Under the pieces are notes generated by a model. The model made no database searches, had not been told where the DNA came from, and saw only the letters and a program-made list of their open reading frames with translations. From Pseudomonas citronellolis (GTDB lineage: Bacteria; Pseudomonadota; Gammaproteobacteria; Pseudomonadales; Pseudomonadaceae), in contig NZ_JARJLT010000064.1 in NCBI RefSeq assembly GCF_029335315.1, forward strand, positions 1 through 63,577: DNA of 63,577 nt, given 5' to 3'. Below are positions 1 through 8,769 of this stretch, in pieces (the first letter of the stretch is position 1; the number at the start of each line of letters is the position of its first letter). The position numbers were made by a program, and so were the translations under genes.

Positions 1-85
1 ATCGCGCGCGCGGCGCGCTCCTACGGGGTGACCTCCAGGCTCATTCGACTTCCAGGCGTAGAAGCGGGCCATGCCCGCGATTCGG
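1..85. repeat. REP-like inverted pair at window edge
   Basis: Positions 1-26, read on the minus strand, give a GTAGGAGCGCGC stem followed by GCGCGCGAT, the Pseudomonas REP pattern. A second GCGGGC-cat-GCCCGC hairpin lies at 64-78. Together they look like a small palindromic repeat pair downstream of the minus-strand regulator. No coding sequence is visible in 1-120. Confidence 0.5.
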
Positions 86-120
86 CCGCCAGCCATCCCG
101 GTAGTCAGGAAAACCCCGCG

Positions 121-801
121 CTACAGCGGCTCGCCGTGGAAGTCCTGCGCCACTGCCTGCAATCCGGCCAGGGCGAACAGTTGCAGGTGCCGCGCCAGGT
201 CTTGCGCCGGTTGTTCGAACAGGTCGGTGAGCGGTGTGGGGATTTCCCGGCTGATCACCTGCAGGGTCAGGTAGGGCGCCATCACGCTGAACAGGCAGCG
301 CAGCAGCGCCGGTTCGCCCGGCGGGATGCCGGTGATCTCGCCGAGCAGCGCCAGTACCAGGCTCACCTTGGGCATCACTTCCTGGTCGATCAGTTCGACC
401 AGGAATGGCGACGGCGCCAGCAGCTCGCGGGCCCACAGGCGGGTCTGCCAGCCCTGGCCGTTGGCGACGTTGAAGGTGATGGCGCGAATCAGGCTGGCCA
501 GCTTGTCGCGCGCCGGCAGTTCGCTGCGCGCCAGCTGTTCGAGCTGGTCGAGGCTGATCAGGTGCTTGTGCAGGGTCTTCAGCAGTTCGCGGTAGAGCGC
601 TTCGCGGCTGCCGAAGTGGTAGTTCACCGCCGCCATGTTGCACTGCGCGCGCTCGCAGATGGCCTTGCTGGTGGTGTCGGCGTAGCCGCGCTCGGCGAAC
701 AGCTCGCCGGCTGCCTGGAGGATGCGGCGACGCGTGGCTTCGCCGTCCTGGCGCGTGGCTCTGGGCGGCTCGTGGCGGCCCTTGTGGGGTGTTTCCGGCA
801 T
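121..801 (-). CDS. cecR: TetR-family repressor, CecR (YbiH)-like
   Basis: A 226-residue TetR regulator. The N-terminal helix-turn-helix spans about residues 24-72, with recognition segment AAVNYHFGSREALY. The C-terminal ligand domain resembles the DUF1956 type found in E. coli CecR. It is divergent from a HlyD/ABC-2 exporter set, the same arrangement as E. coli cecR-ybhGFSR, where the repressor controls the adjacent exporter and influences tolerance to cefoperazone and chloramphenicol. A perfect 20-bp palindrome at 851-870 lies between the divergent genes and is the likely operator. The first ATG of the frame is used; no strong ribosome binding site is visible. The function is inferred from family and context; the ligand is unknown. 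Confidence 0.8.
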   Translation of the reverse strand: MPETPHKGRHEPPRATRQDGEATRRRILQAAGELFAERGYADTTSKAICERAQCNMAAVNYHFGSREALYRELLKTLHKHLISLDQLEQLARSELPARDKLASLIRAITFNVANGQGWQTRLWARELLAPSPFLVELIDQEVMPKVSLVLALLGEITGIPPGEPALLRCLFSVMAPYLTLQVISREIPTPLTDLFEQPAQDLARHLQLFALAGLQAVAQDFHGEPL

Positions 802-850
802 GACGGCGGCCTGCGGCTGGAGGTGAGTGCAGTCTAGAGTCGAGCTAGAT

Positions 851-870
851 CAAATTCAAATTTGAATTTG
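851..870. promoter_or_regulatory. 20-bp palindromic operator for the divergent TetR regulator
   Basis: The sequence CAAATTCAAATTTGAATTTG is its own reverse complement over all 20 bases. It lies in the 124-bp gap between the TetR gene and the exporter operon and overlaps the proposed -35 box of the exporter promoter. This is where a TetR repressor would block transcription. Confidence 0.75.
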
Positions 871-890
871 TCTTGTGCGCTGTCTATGCT
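862..890 (+). promoter_or_regulatory. Sigma-70 promoter of exporter operon
   Basis: TTGAAT at 862-867 and TATGCT at 885-890 are separated by 17 bp, a good sigma-70 match. The -35 box lies inside the palindrome at 851-870, so repressor binding would exclude RNA polymerase. The first gene starts 35 bp after the -10 box. Confidence 0.55.
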
Positions 891-925
891 TGCCCCTCAT
901 CGCCACCGGATAGCGGGTCGTCATC

Positions 926-1948
926 ATGCGCAAGAAGCTCGTCGTCGTCCTGTTGCTGCTCGCCCTGGCGGGCCTGGGCGCCTGGTTGTACCAGCGTTCG
1001 AAGGCCGAGCAGGGCGGCGACCTGGTGCTCTACGGCAACGTCGATATCCGCCAGGTGTCGCTGGCCTTCACCGGCAGCGAGCGCATCGCCGAGATGCGCG
1101 TGGAGGAGGGCGACGCGGTCAAGGCCGGCCAGGTCGTGGCGACCCTCGACAGCCGCACCCTGCAATTGCAGATCGACCAGGCCAAGGCGCAGATCGCCGC
1201 CCAGCAGGCCAACGTGCTGCGCCTGCACAACGGCTCGCGCCCCGAGGACATCGACCGCGCCAAGGCCCAGGTGGACGGCGCCAAGGCCCAGGTCGAGCTC
1301 GCCGGCATCCAGCTGCGCCGCCTGCAGGGCGTGCGCGCCAACAGCGCCGGCGGTCGCGCGGTCAGCCAGCAGGACCTGGACAACGCCGCCGCCCAGCTGA
1401 AGGTCAACCAGGCCCAGCTGGAGGACGCGCAGAAGGCCCTGCGCCTGGCGAAGATCGGCCCGCGCGCCGAGGACATCGCCCAGGCCGAGGCCCAGCTGCA
1501 GAGCGCCCGCGCCCAGCTCGCGCTGCTCCAGCACAACCTCGACGAAACCCAGCTGCGCGCCCCGCAGGACGCCACGGTGCGCTCGCGCCTGCTGGAACCC
1601 GGCGACATGGCCTCGCCGCAGCGGGCGGTCTACGCCCTGGCCATCACCGATCCGAAGTGGGTGCGGGTGTACGTCAACGAGACCCAGCTCGGCCACATCA
1701 GGCCCGGCCTGCGCGCCAGCGTCAGCACCGACAGCCATCCGGGGCAGCCTGTGCAGGGGCGCATCGGCTTCATCTCCGACGTCGCCGAGTTCACCCCCAA
1801 GTCCGTGCAGACCGAGGAGCTGCGCACCGCGCTGGTGTATGAGGTGCGGGTGATAGTCGAGGACAAGGACAACCGCCTGCGCCTGGGCATGCCGGCCACG
1901 GTGCGCTTCGCCAAGGCCGACCAGGTGGGCGACGGGAAGACCGATTGA
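926..1948 (+). CDS. ybhG: HlyD-family periplasmic adaptor, YbhG-like
   Basis: A 340-residue membrane-fusion protein that should link an inner-membrane ABC exporter to an outer-membrane channel. It has one N-terminal membrane anchor at about residues 4-22, a biotinyl-lipoyl-like half (VEEGDAVKAGQVVATLD), a long Ala/Gln-rich coiled-coil hairpin at about 80-215, and a beta-barrel part ending in the LVYEVRV segment typical of YbhG. It is the first gene of a tightly packed operon: its stop overlaps the next start as TGATG. The TetR-controlled promoter just upstream suggests drug-inducible expression. The substrate cannot be read from sequence. Confidence 0.88.
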   Translation: MRKKLVVVLLLLALAGLGAWLYQRSKAEQGGDLVLYGNVDIRQVSLAFTGSERIAEMRVEEGDAVKAGQVVATLDSRTLQLQIDQAKAQIAAQQANVLRLHNGSRPEDIDRAKAQVDGAKAQVELAGIQLRRLQGVRANSAGGRAVSQQDLDNAAAQLKVNQAQLEDAQKALRLAKIGPRAEDIAQAEAQLQSARAQLALLQHNLDETQLRAPQDATVRSRLLEPGDMASPQRAVYALAITDPKWVRVYVNETQLGHIRPGLRASVSTDSHPGQPVQGRIGFISDVAEFTPKSVQTEELRTALVYEVRVIVEDKDNRLRLGMPATVRFAKADQVGDGKTD

Positions 1949-3711
1949 TGGAGCTGGTGATAGACGCCCGCGCCGTCGCCAAGCAGTTCCTGGTCAAGGA
2001 ATCCGGGCAGACCGTACAGGCCCTGCACGGCCTCGACCTGCAGGTGCGCAAGGGCGCGCTGACCGCGCTGGTCGGCCCCGACGGCGCCGGCAAGACCACC
2101 TTCCTGCGCCTGGTGGCCGGGCTGTTGCGCGCCGACGGCGGCGAGCTCGACGTGCTCGGCATCGACGTCAAGGCGCAGCCGCAGCGGGTGCAGGACCTGA
2201 TCAGCTACATGCCGCAGCGCTTCGGCCTCTACGAGGACCTGAGCGTGCAGGAGAACCTCGACCTCTACGCCGACCTGCATGGCGTGGAGGCCGAGCAGCG
2301 CCGCCAGCGCTTCGCCCGCCTGCTGGAGATGACCGACCTGGCGCGCTTCACCGAGCGCCCGGCGGGCAAGCTCTCCGGGGGCATGAAGCAGAAGCTCGGC
2401 CTGGCCTGCACCCTGGTGCGCTCGCCGCAGTTGCTGCTGCTCGACGAGCCGACCGTGGGCGTCGACCCGCTGTCGCGCCGCGAGCTATGGGAAATCGTCC
2501 AGCAACTGGTGGAGGAGGAGAGCCTCAGCGTGCTGCTGACCACCTCCTACATGGACGAAGCCGAGCGCTGCGCCGAGGTCTACCTGTTGCACCAGGGCCA
2601 GTTGCTGGCCCAGGGCGTGCCCGAGGACATCCGCCGCCACGCCGACGGCCTCTGCCGCATCGCCGTGCCGCCGGCCGGCGAACCCGCGCGCAAGCTGCAG
2701 GCACGGCTGCTGGACGATACGCACAACATCATCGACGCGGTGCCCCAGGGCGGTGAGGTGCGCTTCATCCGCCAGCGCGACGCCGACGACAAGCGCCTGG
2801 GCGAATTGCTCGAAGGCGCGCCGGTGCGCGAGGTGGACGCGCGCCTGGAAGACGGCTTCATGGTCCTGCTGCGGGCCAAGAGCGGCGCCGAGGCGGTGGA
2901 CACCGAGGCGCTCCAGGCCGCCGCGCCGGGCAGCGCCTCGAACAACGGCGATGCGGTGATCGAGGTGAAGGACCTGGTGCGCAAGTTCGGCGACTTCACC
3001 GCGGTGGACCGCACCAGTTTCAGCGTCGCCCGTGGCGAGATATTCGGCCTGCTGGGGCCCAACGGCGCCGGCAAGACCACCACCTTCCGCATGCTCTGCG
3101 GATTGCTTCCGGCGTCTTCCGGCAGCCTCCAGGTGGCCGGGGTCAACCTGCGCCACGCGCGCGCCCAGGCGCGCCGGCGGATCGGCTACGTGTCGCAGAA
3201 GTTCTCGCTGTACGGCAACCTCTCGGTGCGCGAGAACCTGCGCTTCTTCGGCGGCGCCTATGGCTTGTCCGGCAAGCGGCTCGGGCAGCGCATGGACGAG
3301 GTGTCGCGGCAGTTCGACCTGGCCGGCCACGAGGGCGAGCCCAGCGGCCAGCTGCCCGGCGGCTACAAGCAGCGCCTGGCGATGGCCGTGGGCCTGCTCC
3401 ACGAGCCGGAAATCCTCTTCCTCGACGAACCCACCAGCGGTGCCGACCCCCTGGCGCGGCGCGGCTTCTGGCAGCGCATCACGGCGCTGGCCGCCGGCGG
3501 CACCACCATCATCATCACCACCCACTTCATGGAAGAAGCCGAGTACTGCGATCGCATCGTTATCCAGGACGCCGGGCGCATCCTCGCCATGGGCACGCCG
3601 CAACAGGTGCGCGAGCAGGCCGGCGGCAAGGACAGTTCGCTGAACATGGAGCAGGCCTTCATCGAGATCGTCGAGCTGGCCCGCCAGCACCCGCAGGAGG
3701 CCCTGGCATGA
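1948..3711 (+). CDS. ybhF: ABC exporter ATPase with two nucleotide-binding domains, YbhF-like
   Basis: A 587-residue protein with two fused ABC ATPase domains. Domain 1 has Walker A GPDGAGKTT near residues 43-51, signature LSGGMKQ and Walker B LLLLDEP. Domain 2 has Walker A GPNGAGKTT, a variant signature LPGGYKQ and Walker B ILFLDEP. The linker between them is about 80 residues. YbhF is the family model: it powers the YbhS/YbhR permease pair. The ATG at 1948 overlaps the upstream TGA; a TTG one codon earlier is less likely. Its stop overlaps the next ATG, so translation is probably coupled along the operon. Confidence 0.9.
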   Translation: MELVIDARAVAKQFLVKESGQTVQALHGLDLQVRKGALTALVGPDGAGKTTFLRLVAGLLRADGGELDVLGIDVKAQPQRVQDLISYMPQRFGLYEDLSVQENLDLYADLHGVEAEQRRQRFARLLEMTDLARFTERPAGKLSGGMKQKLGLACTLVRSPQLLLLDEPTVGVDPLSRRELWEIVQQLVEEESLSVLLTTSYMDEAERCAEVYLLHQGQLLAQGVPEDIRRHADGLCRIAVPPAGEPARKLQARLLDDTHNIIDAVPQGGEVRFIRQRDADDKRLGELLEGAPVREVDARLEDGFMVLLRAKSGAEAVDTEALQAAAPGSASNNGDAVIEVKDLVRKFGDFTAVDRTSFSVARGEIFGLLGPNGAGKTTTFRMLCGLLPASSGSLQVAGVNLRHARAQARRRIGYVSQKFSLYGNLSVRENLRFFGGAYGLSGKRLGQRMDEVSRQFDLAGHEGEPSGQLPGGYKQRLAMAVGLLHEPEILFLDEPTSGADPLARRGFWQRITALAAGGTTIIITTHFMEEAEYCDRIVIQDAGRILAMGTPQQVREQAGGKDSSLNMEQAFIEIVELARQHPQEALA

Positions 3712-4829
3712 GCGGCTCGTTCTGGCGGCGCCTGCTGTCGCTGACGCGCAAGGAGGTGCGCCAGCTGCTGCGCGACCGCAGCAACCTGATGATCGGCATC
3801 GGCCTGCCCATCGCGCTGATCCTGATCTTCGGTTATGGCCTGTCGCTGGACGTGCGCCACAGCCTGGTGGCGGTGGTGCAGGACGACCCGGCGCCCCAGG
3901 CCCGCGACCTGCTGGCCAGCATCAGCCGCTCGGAGTACCTGGAGCCGTTGCCGCAGAAATCCTTCGAGGACGGCCGGCGCCTGCTCGACGCGCGAGAGGT
4001 CGACGCCCTGGTGTACCTGCCCGGCGACTTCAGCCGGCGCCTGCAGGACGGCGACGCCGAAGTGCTGGTGCTGGTGCAGGGTTCCGACGCCACCCGTGCC
4101 TCGGGCGTCAGCAACTACCTGAACCAGGCCCTGGCGCTGTGGGGCGAGAAGCAGGCGGCGCGCAACGCCGGGGCGCAGTCCGGTGGCGTGCGCATCGAGC
4201 AGCGCATGTGGTTCAACGCCGCCAACACCAGCACCTGGTACCTGGTGCCGGGGCTGATCGTCCTCATCATGACCCTGGTCGGCGCCTTCCTCACCGCGCT
4301 GGTGATGGCCCGCGAGTGGGAGCGCGGCACCCTGGAGGCGCTGTTCGTCACCCCGGTGCGCTCGGTGGAAATCCTCCTGGCGAAGATCATCCCGTGCTTC
4401 CTGGTCGGCCTGCTGGGCCTGGCGCTGTGTCTGCTGGCGGCGCGTTTCCTGTTCCACGTGCCGATCTACGGCTCGCTGCTGGCGCTGCTGGTCAGCTCCA
4501 TGCTGTACCTGTTCGTCGCCCTGGGCATCGGCCTGCTGATCTCGGCGGTCACCAAGAACCAGTTCCTCGCCAGCCAGATTTCCCTGCTCGCCAGTTTCCT
4601 CCCGGCGATGATGCTCTCCGGCTTCATCTTCGACCTGCGCAACGTGCCCACCGCCGTGCGGGTGATCGGCAACCTGCTGCCGGCGACCTACTTCATGGAA
4701 CTGGTGAAGTCGCTGTTCCTGGCCGGCGACTTCTGGCCGCTGATCATCCGCAACTGCCTGATCCTCGCCGGCTACGCCGCGGTCCTGCTGGGCCTGGCGC
4801 GCCTGGCCACGCGCAAGAGGCTCGACTGA
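3708..4829 (+). CDS. ybhS: ABC-2 type exporter permease, YbhS-like
   Basis: A 373-residue ABC-2 membrane subunit. One N-terminal membrane segment (LMIGIGLPIALILIFGYG) is followed by a periplasmic domain of about 140 residues and then five hydrophobic segments after residue 180. The motif REWERGTLEALFVTPV before the third segment is the usual ABC-2 coupling region. It overlaps the ATPase gene by 4 bp and is followed one base later by a homologous permease, so the transporter is likely a YbhS-YbhR heterodimer in the inner membrane. Confidence 0.9.
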   Translation: MSGSFWRRLLSLTRKEVRQLLRDRSNLMIGIGLPIALILIFGYGLSLDVRHSLVAVVQDDPAPQARDLLASISRSEYLEPLPQKSFEDGRRLLDAREVDALVYLPGDFSRRLQDGDAEVLVLVQGSDATRASGVSNYLNQALALWGEKQAARNAGAQSGGVRIEQRMWFNAANTSTWYLVPGLIVLIMTLVGAFLTALVMAREWERGTLEALFVTPVRSVEILLAKIIPCFLVGLLGLALCLLAARFLFHVPIYGSLLALLVSSMLYLFVALGIGLLISAVTKNQFLASQISLLASFLPAMMLSGFIFDLRNVPTAVRVIGNLLPATYFMELVKSLFLAGDFWPLIIRNCLILAGYAAVLLGLARLATRKRLD

Positions 4830-4830
4830 G

Positions 4831-5946
4831 ATGGGCGCCTTCGCCGAATTCTTCCGCCGCCTGGCCAACCTCTGGCGCAAGGAGCTGCTGGTGATCCTCA
4901 AGGATCCGGCCAACCGCATCGTGCTGCTGGCGCCGGTGCTGATGCAGAGCCTGCTGTTCGGCTACGCGGTGACCTTCGACCTCAACGACGCGCCCTACGC
5001 GCTGCTCGACCAGAGCCACAGCGAGTCCTCGCAGCGCCTGGCCAACCGCCTGGATGGCACCGGCATCTTCCGCCGCGTGGCGACCCTCGGTGCGCCGCGC
5101 GACATCGCCAGCGTGATCGACGCCGAGAAGGCGCTGCTGGTGATCCAGATTCCCAGCGACTTCGAGACCCGCCTGACTCGCGGCGAGCCGGCGCCGCTGC
5201 AGGTGATCCTCGACGGGCGCAACTCCAGCACCGCCGGCGCCGCGGCGGCCGGGCTGGCCAGCGTGATCGCCGACTTCAACCGCGAGCGCGGCCTGGCCCG
5301 GGCGCCGGTCAACGTGGTCACCCGCGCCTGGTACAACCCCAACCTGGAGACGCGCTGGCCGCTGATTCCGGCGCTGATCGCTTCCCTGAGCATGCTCCAG
5401 ACCCTGCTGCTGACCGCGCTATCGGTGGCCCGCGAGCGCGAGCAGGGGACCTTCGACCAGCTGCTGGTCACGCCCTATTCGCCGCTGGAAATCATGCTCG
5501 GCAAGGCCCTGCCGCCGATCCTCATCGGCCTGGTGCAGGCGTCGCTGGTGCTGCTGATGGCGCTGTACTGGTTCCGCATCCCCATGGCCGGCTCGCTGCT
5601 CGACCTCTACGGCGGGCTGCTGGTGTTCATGGTGTCCTGCGTTGGCCTCGGCATGTCGATCTCGGCGGTGTCTCTGAACATGCAGCAGGCGATGCTCTAC
5701 ACCTTCGTCCTGATCATGCCGCTGATGCTGCTCTCGGGCCTGGCCACGCCGGTGCGCAACATGCCCGAGGCGCTGCAGATCGCCACCTGGATCAACCCGC
5801 TGCGCTTCGCCATCGACCTGATCCAGCGCATCTACCTGGAAGGCGTGGGCCTGGCCGAGGTGTCCCATGACCTGTTGCCGATGCTGGTGGTGGCGGTCGT
5901 GACCCTGCCGCTGTCCGCCTGGCTGTTCCGCAACCGACTCGCCTGA
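4831..5946 (+). CDS. ybhR: ABC-2 type exporter permease, YbhR-like
   Basis: A 371-residue second ABC-2 permease with the same layout as its neighbour: an N-terminal anchor, a periplasmic loop, then five hydrophobic segments beginning with SLSMLQTLLLTALSVA. The coupling motif is REREQGTFDQLLVTPY. It starts one base after the stop of the partner permease. Like YbhR of E. coli it should form the second half of the transmembrane channel. No odd features are seen. Confidence 0.9.
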   Translation: MGAFAEFFRRLANLWRKELLVILKDPANRIVLLAPVLMQSLLFGYAVTFDLNDAPYALLDQSHSESSQRLANRLDGTGIFRRVATLGAPRDIASVIDAEKALLVIQIPSDFETRLTRGEPAPLQVILDGRNSSTAGAAAAGLASVIADFNRERGLARAPVNVVTRAWYNPNLETRWPLIPALIASLSMLQTLLLTALSVAREREQGTFDQLLVTPYSPLEIMLGKALPPILIGLVQASLVLLMALYWFRIPMAGSLLDLYGGLLVFMVSCVGLGMSISAVSLNMQQAMLYTFVLIMPLMLLSGLATPVRNMPEALQIATWINPLRFAIDLIQRIYLEGVGLAEVSHDLLPMLVVAVVTLPLSAWLFRNRLA

Positions 5947-5958
5947 CCGGAGACCACC

Positions 5959-7452
5959 ATGAAGCCGTCGCCCACTCCCTACCTTCTCCTGCCGCTGCTG
6001 CTGGCGCTGGGCGCCTGCGCGGTGGGGCCGGACTACCAGGCGCCGCAATCCAAGGCCCCGGCCGACTGGGGCGCCGCCCACGCCGGCGATCCCACTCTGC
6101 TGGCGGCGGGGCAGGGCAGCCAGGCCATCCCGGCGCAGTGGTGGACGCAGTTCTCCGACCCCACGCTGAACTACCTGCAGCGCCGCGCCACGGCGGCCAG
6201 CCCGGACCTGCAGAGCGCCGCGCTGCGCTTCGCCCAGGCGCGCATGCAGCGGCAGATGGTCGCCGCCCAGCGCGGGGTCAACGTCGACGGCAGCGCCGAC
6301 ATCCAGCGCCAGCGCCAGAGCGAGCGCGGCGCCAGCGCGCGGATGATCTCCAGCCTGGCGCCGGGCAACAGCGACGAGCTGGTGAAGACCCTGGCCGAGC
6401 CCTTCACCCTCTACGAAGCCGGCTTCGACGCTTCCTGGGAAATCGACTTCTGGGGCCGTGTGCGCCGTTCCATCGAGGCCGCCGACGCCCGCGTCGAGCA
6501 GCAGCGCGCGCTGCTGGAGCAGGCGCGGCTGCTGGTCGCCAGCGAAGTCTCGCGCGGCTACTTCGAGCTGCGCCGGGTGCAGCAGCAGATCGCAGTGACC
6601 GAGGAAGACCTGCGCGCCACCGAGGAATCCCTGGATCTGGTGCAAGCCCGCGCCGACGGCGGCCTGGTGGACGACTTCGACCTGGTGCGCCAGCGCGGCC
6701 AACTGGAAGACCTGCGCTCGCGCCTGCCGCAGTTGCGCGCCGCGCAAAGCCAGGCGATCAACCAGCTCGGCGTGCTGGTCGGCGCCCAGCCGGGCGAGCT
6801 GCAGGCGCAACTGCTGGCGCCGCCGGCCAAACCCTCCGCGCTACCCGACCTGAGCCCCGGCCTGCCCTCGGAAGTGGCGCGGCGGCGCCCGGACATCCGC
6901 GCCGCCGAGGCCCAGCTGCACGCGGCCACGGCCGACATCGGGGTGGCGGTGGCCGAGCTGTACCCGAGCATCCGCCTGGGCGCCAGCTTCGGCTATTCCT
7001 CCTTCGAAAGCGGCAAGACCAGCGACTGGGGCAGCCGCCAGTGGGCGGTGGGGCCGAGCCTGAGCGTGCCGATCTTCGACAATGGCCGGCGCCGCTCCCA
7101 GGTGACCCTGCGCAAGCTGGAGCAGCAGGAGGCCGCGGTGAACTTCCAGCAGACCGTGCTCAAGGCCTGGCAGGAGGTCGACGACGCCCTCAGCGGCTAC
7201 GGTGCCGAGCGCCAGCGCAACGCCCAGCTACAGGCGCGGCTGAACAGCGCCGGGCAGGCCTACGACATGGCCAAGGCGCGCTATGCCGGCGGCATGACCG
7301 ATTTCCTCGTCGAGCTGGACGCCCAGCGCAATTACCTGCAGGCGCGCCGCGACCTGGTCGACAGCGACGGCCAGCTGCGCCAGGACCTGGTGGCGCTGTA
7401 CAAGGCCGTGGGCGGCGGCGCGCCGGTAGACGGCGAGCGCGGGGTTGAATGA
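5959..7452 (+). CDS. Outer-membrane efflux lipoprotein, OprM/NodT type
   Basis: A 497-residue TolC-superfamily channel. The signal peptide ends in a lipobox LALGAC with the acylated cysteine at residue 20, followed by the family start AVGPDYQAP. Two outer-membrane efflux repeats follow, with conserved RRPDIRAAEAQLHAATADIGVA near residue 310. It lies 12 bp behind the permease gene with a GGAG ribosome site, so this exporter operon carries its own outer-membrane channel, unlike the E. coli ybh operon. It would complete a tripartite pump with the HlyD-type adaptor. A very short frame overlaps its stop (see 7449-7520). Confidence 0.92.
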   Translation: MKPSPTPYLLLPLLLALGACAVGPDYQAPQSKAPADWGAAHAGDPTLLAAGQGSQAIPAQWWTQFSDPTLNYLQRRATAASPDLQSAALRFAQARMQRQMVAAQRGVNVDGSADIQRQRQSERGASARMISSLAPGNSDELVKTLAEPFTLYEAGFDASWEIDFWGRVRRSIEAADARVEQQRALLEQARLLVASEVSRGYFELRRVQQQIAVTEEDLRATEESLDLVQARADGGLVDDFDLVRQRGQLEDLRSRLPQLRAAQSQAINQLGVLVGAQPGELQAQLLAPPAKPSALPDLSPGLPSEVARRRPDIRAAEAQLHAATADIGVAVAELYPSIRLGASFGYSSFESGKTSDWGSRQWAVGPSLSVPIFDNGRRRSQVTLRKLEQQEAAVNFQQTVLKAWQEVDDALSGYGAERQRNAQLQARLNSAGQAYDMAKARYAGGMTDFLVELDAQRNYLQARRDLVDSDGQLRQDLVALYKAVGGGAPVDGERGVE

Positions 7453-7520
7453 GCGGCGAAGCTTTCATGAGCAACGACGCTTTCGTGAGCAATGAACCTT
7501 TACCGCCTGGGCAACAGTAA
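7449..7520 (+). CDS. Possible 23-codon translationally coupled peptide
   Basis: An ATG overlaps the stop of the outer-membrane channel gene as ATGA and opens a 23-residue frame ending at TAA 7518-7520. The frame consists largely of two copies of an 18-bp direct repeat, at 7461-7478 and 7479-7496 (14 to 16 matching bases), giving the peptide pattern EAFMSND then AFVSNE. There is no family to recognise, and it may equally be non-coding spacer. Confidence 0.2.
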   Translation: MSGEAFMSNDAFVSNEPLPPGQQ

Positions 7521-7579
7521 GCGCCGCCGTTTCCGGTAGAATGTCCGCCGCCCGTGCCTGGGCGGGGAATGGAGGTGGC

Positions 7580-8590
7580 GTGTTGCGTGGCATCTGGCTG
7601 TGCGTGGGGCTGTTGGCGTTGGCCGGTTGCGGCGAGCGTATCGAGCGCTTCGGCGGCCCGACCATGGGCAGCAGCTACTCCGTGCAATACCTGCCCACCG
7701 CGCAGAGCCCCGCGCCGCAGCGCCTGCAGGCGGAAGTGGAGGACATCCTCGGCGAGCTCGACCGGCAGTTCTCCACCTACCGTGACGACTCCGAGGTCTC
7801 GCGCTTCAACGCCCTGCCGGCCGGCGCCTGCCAGGCCATGCCGACCGAGCTGATCGAGCTGCTGCGCTACGGCGACGAACTGTCCGAGGCCAGCGCCGGC
7901 GCCTTCGACCTCAGCGTCGAGCCGCTGATGAACCTCTGGGGCTTCGGCCCGCAGTCGCGCGGCGAGCAGGTGCCGGATGCCACGGCGCTGGCGCGGGAGA
8001 AGGCGCGCGTCGGCTACCGCCACCTGCGGATCGACGGCAGCCTGGTGTGCAAGGACGTGGCCGCGCAGCTGGACTTCGACAGCATCGTCGCCGGCTACGC
8101 GGTGGATCGGGTCAGCCAGCGCCTGGCCGAGCTGGGCGTGAAGGACTACCTGGTGGAAATCACCGGCGAGCTCAAGGCCGTGGGTCACAAGGCCGACGGC
8201 TCGCCCTGGCGGGTGGCCCTGGAGGTCCCCAGCGGCGAACGCGAGCGCACGGTGGAGCGTTCGCTGGAGGTGGATGGCTACGGGGTCTCGACTTCGGGCG
8301 ACTACCGCAACTATTTCGAGGAAGGTGGGCAGCGCTATTCGCACACCTTCGACGCGCGCACCGGTACGCCGGTGCGGCATACGCTGGCGGCGGTGACCGT
8401 GGTCGACCGCTCCACGCTGCACGCCGACGGGTTGTCGACCCTGCTCATGGTGCTGGGCCCCGACGAGGGTCTGCGCTACGCCGAGCAGCACGGGCTGGCG
8501 GCCTATTTCGTCGTGCACCAGGGGCAGGGCTTCGCCACGCGCGCCTCGGCGCGTTTCAGCGAGCTCTTCCCCGACCCGGCGCGGCCGTGA
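7580..8590 (+). CDS. apbE: FAD:protein FMN transferase (ApbE), lipoprotein
   Basis: An ApbE-family enzyme that attaches FMN through a phosphoester bond to Thr/Ser of target proteins such as Nqr/Rnf subunits. About 336 residues follow a lipoprotein signal with lipobox LALAGC. Family motifs seen are GGPTMGSSYSVQY near the mature N terminus, a DFDSIVAGYAVD segment, and SHTFDARTGTPV near the C terminus, which carries the metal-binding residues. An in-frame ATG lies at 7541, but a GGAGG site at 7571-7575 points to GTG 7580 or TTG 7583. In P. aeruginosa apbE follows the nqr operon; no nqr genes are in this window. Confidence 0.9.
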   Translation: MLRGIWLCVGLLALAGCGERIERFGGPTMGSSYSVQYLPTAQSPAPQRLQAEVEDILGELDRQFSTYRDDSEVSRFNALPAGACQAMPTELIELLRYGDELSEASAGAFDLSVEPLMNLWGFGPQSRGEQVPDATALAREKARVGYRHLRIDGSLVCKDVAAQLDFDSIVAGYAVDRVSQRLAELGVKDYLVEITGELKAVGHKADGSPWRVALEVPSGERERTVERSLEVDGYGVSTSGDYRNYFEEGGQRYSHTFDARTGTPVRHTLAAVTVVDRSTLHADGLSTLLMVLGPDEGLRYAEQHGLAAYFVVHQGQGFATRASARFSELFPDPARP

Positions 8591-8695
8591 AAGCCGCATG
8601 AAATGTAGTGATGGCAAAATTCGCCTACGACGCGACCAAGCGCTAATGTGCAGCAATTTGTCGCGCGGCTAAGCTGCCATCATCGATTCGATCGT

Positions 8696-8718
8696 TCCCG
8701 ACGCCCGGCGCGTCGGGA
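8696..8718 (+). other. Hairpin in the 5' region of sthA
   Basis: TCCCGACGC at 8696-8704 pairs with GCGTCGGGA at 8710-8718 across a 5-nt loop. A second GCCGGG...CCCGGC pairing follows between about 8722 and 8750, ending close to the ribosome site GAAGGAG. These could form leader structures on the sthA mRNA or a weak terminator for apbE. There is no T-tract. Confidence 0.4.
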
Positions 8719-8769
8719 CTTCGCCGGGTGCGCCACAGGGGCGCCCCGGCCTGTTCTGAAGGAGTACGC

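Noticed and set aside
41-837. Open frames overlapping the TetR gene on both strands near the left edge
   Set aside because: They lie in alternative frames of the TetR gene and show no domain; only the TetR frame has a family match.
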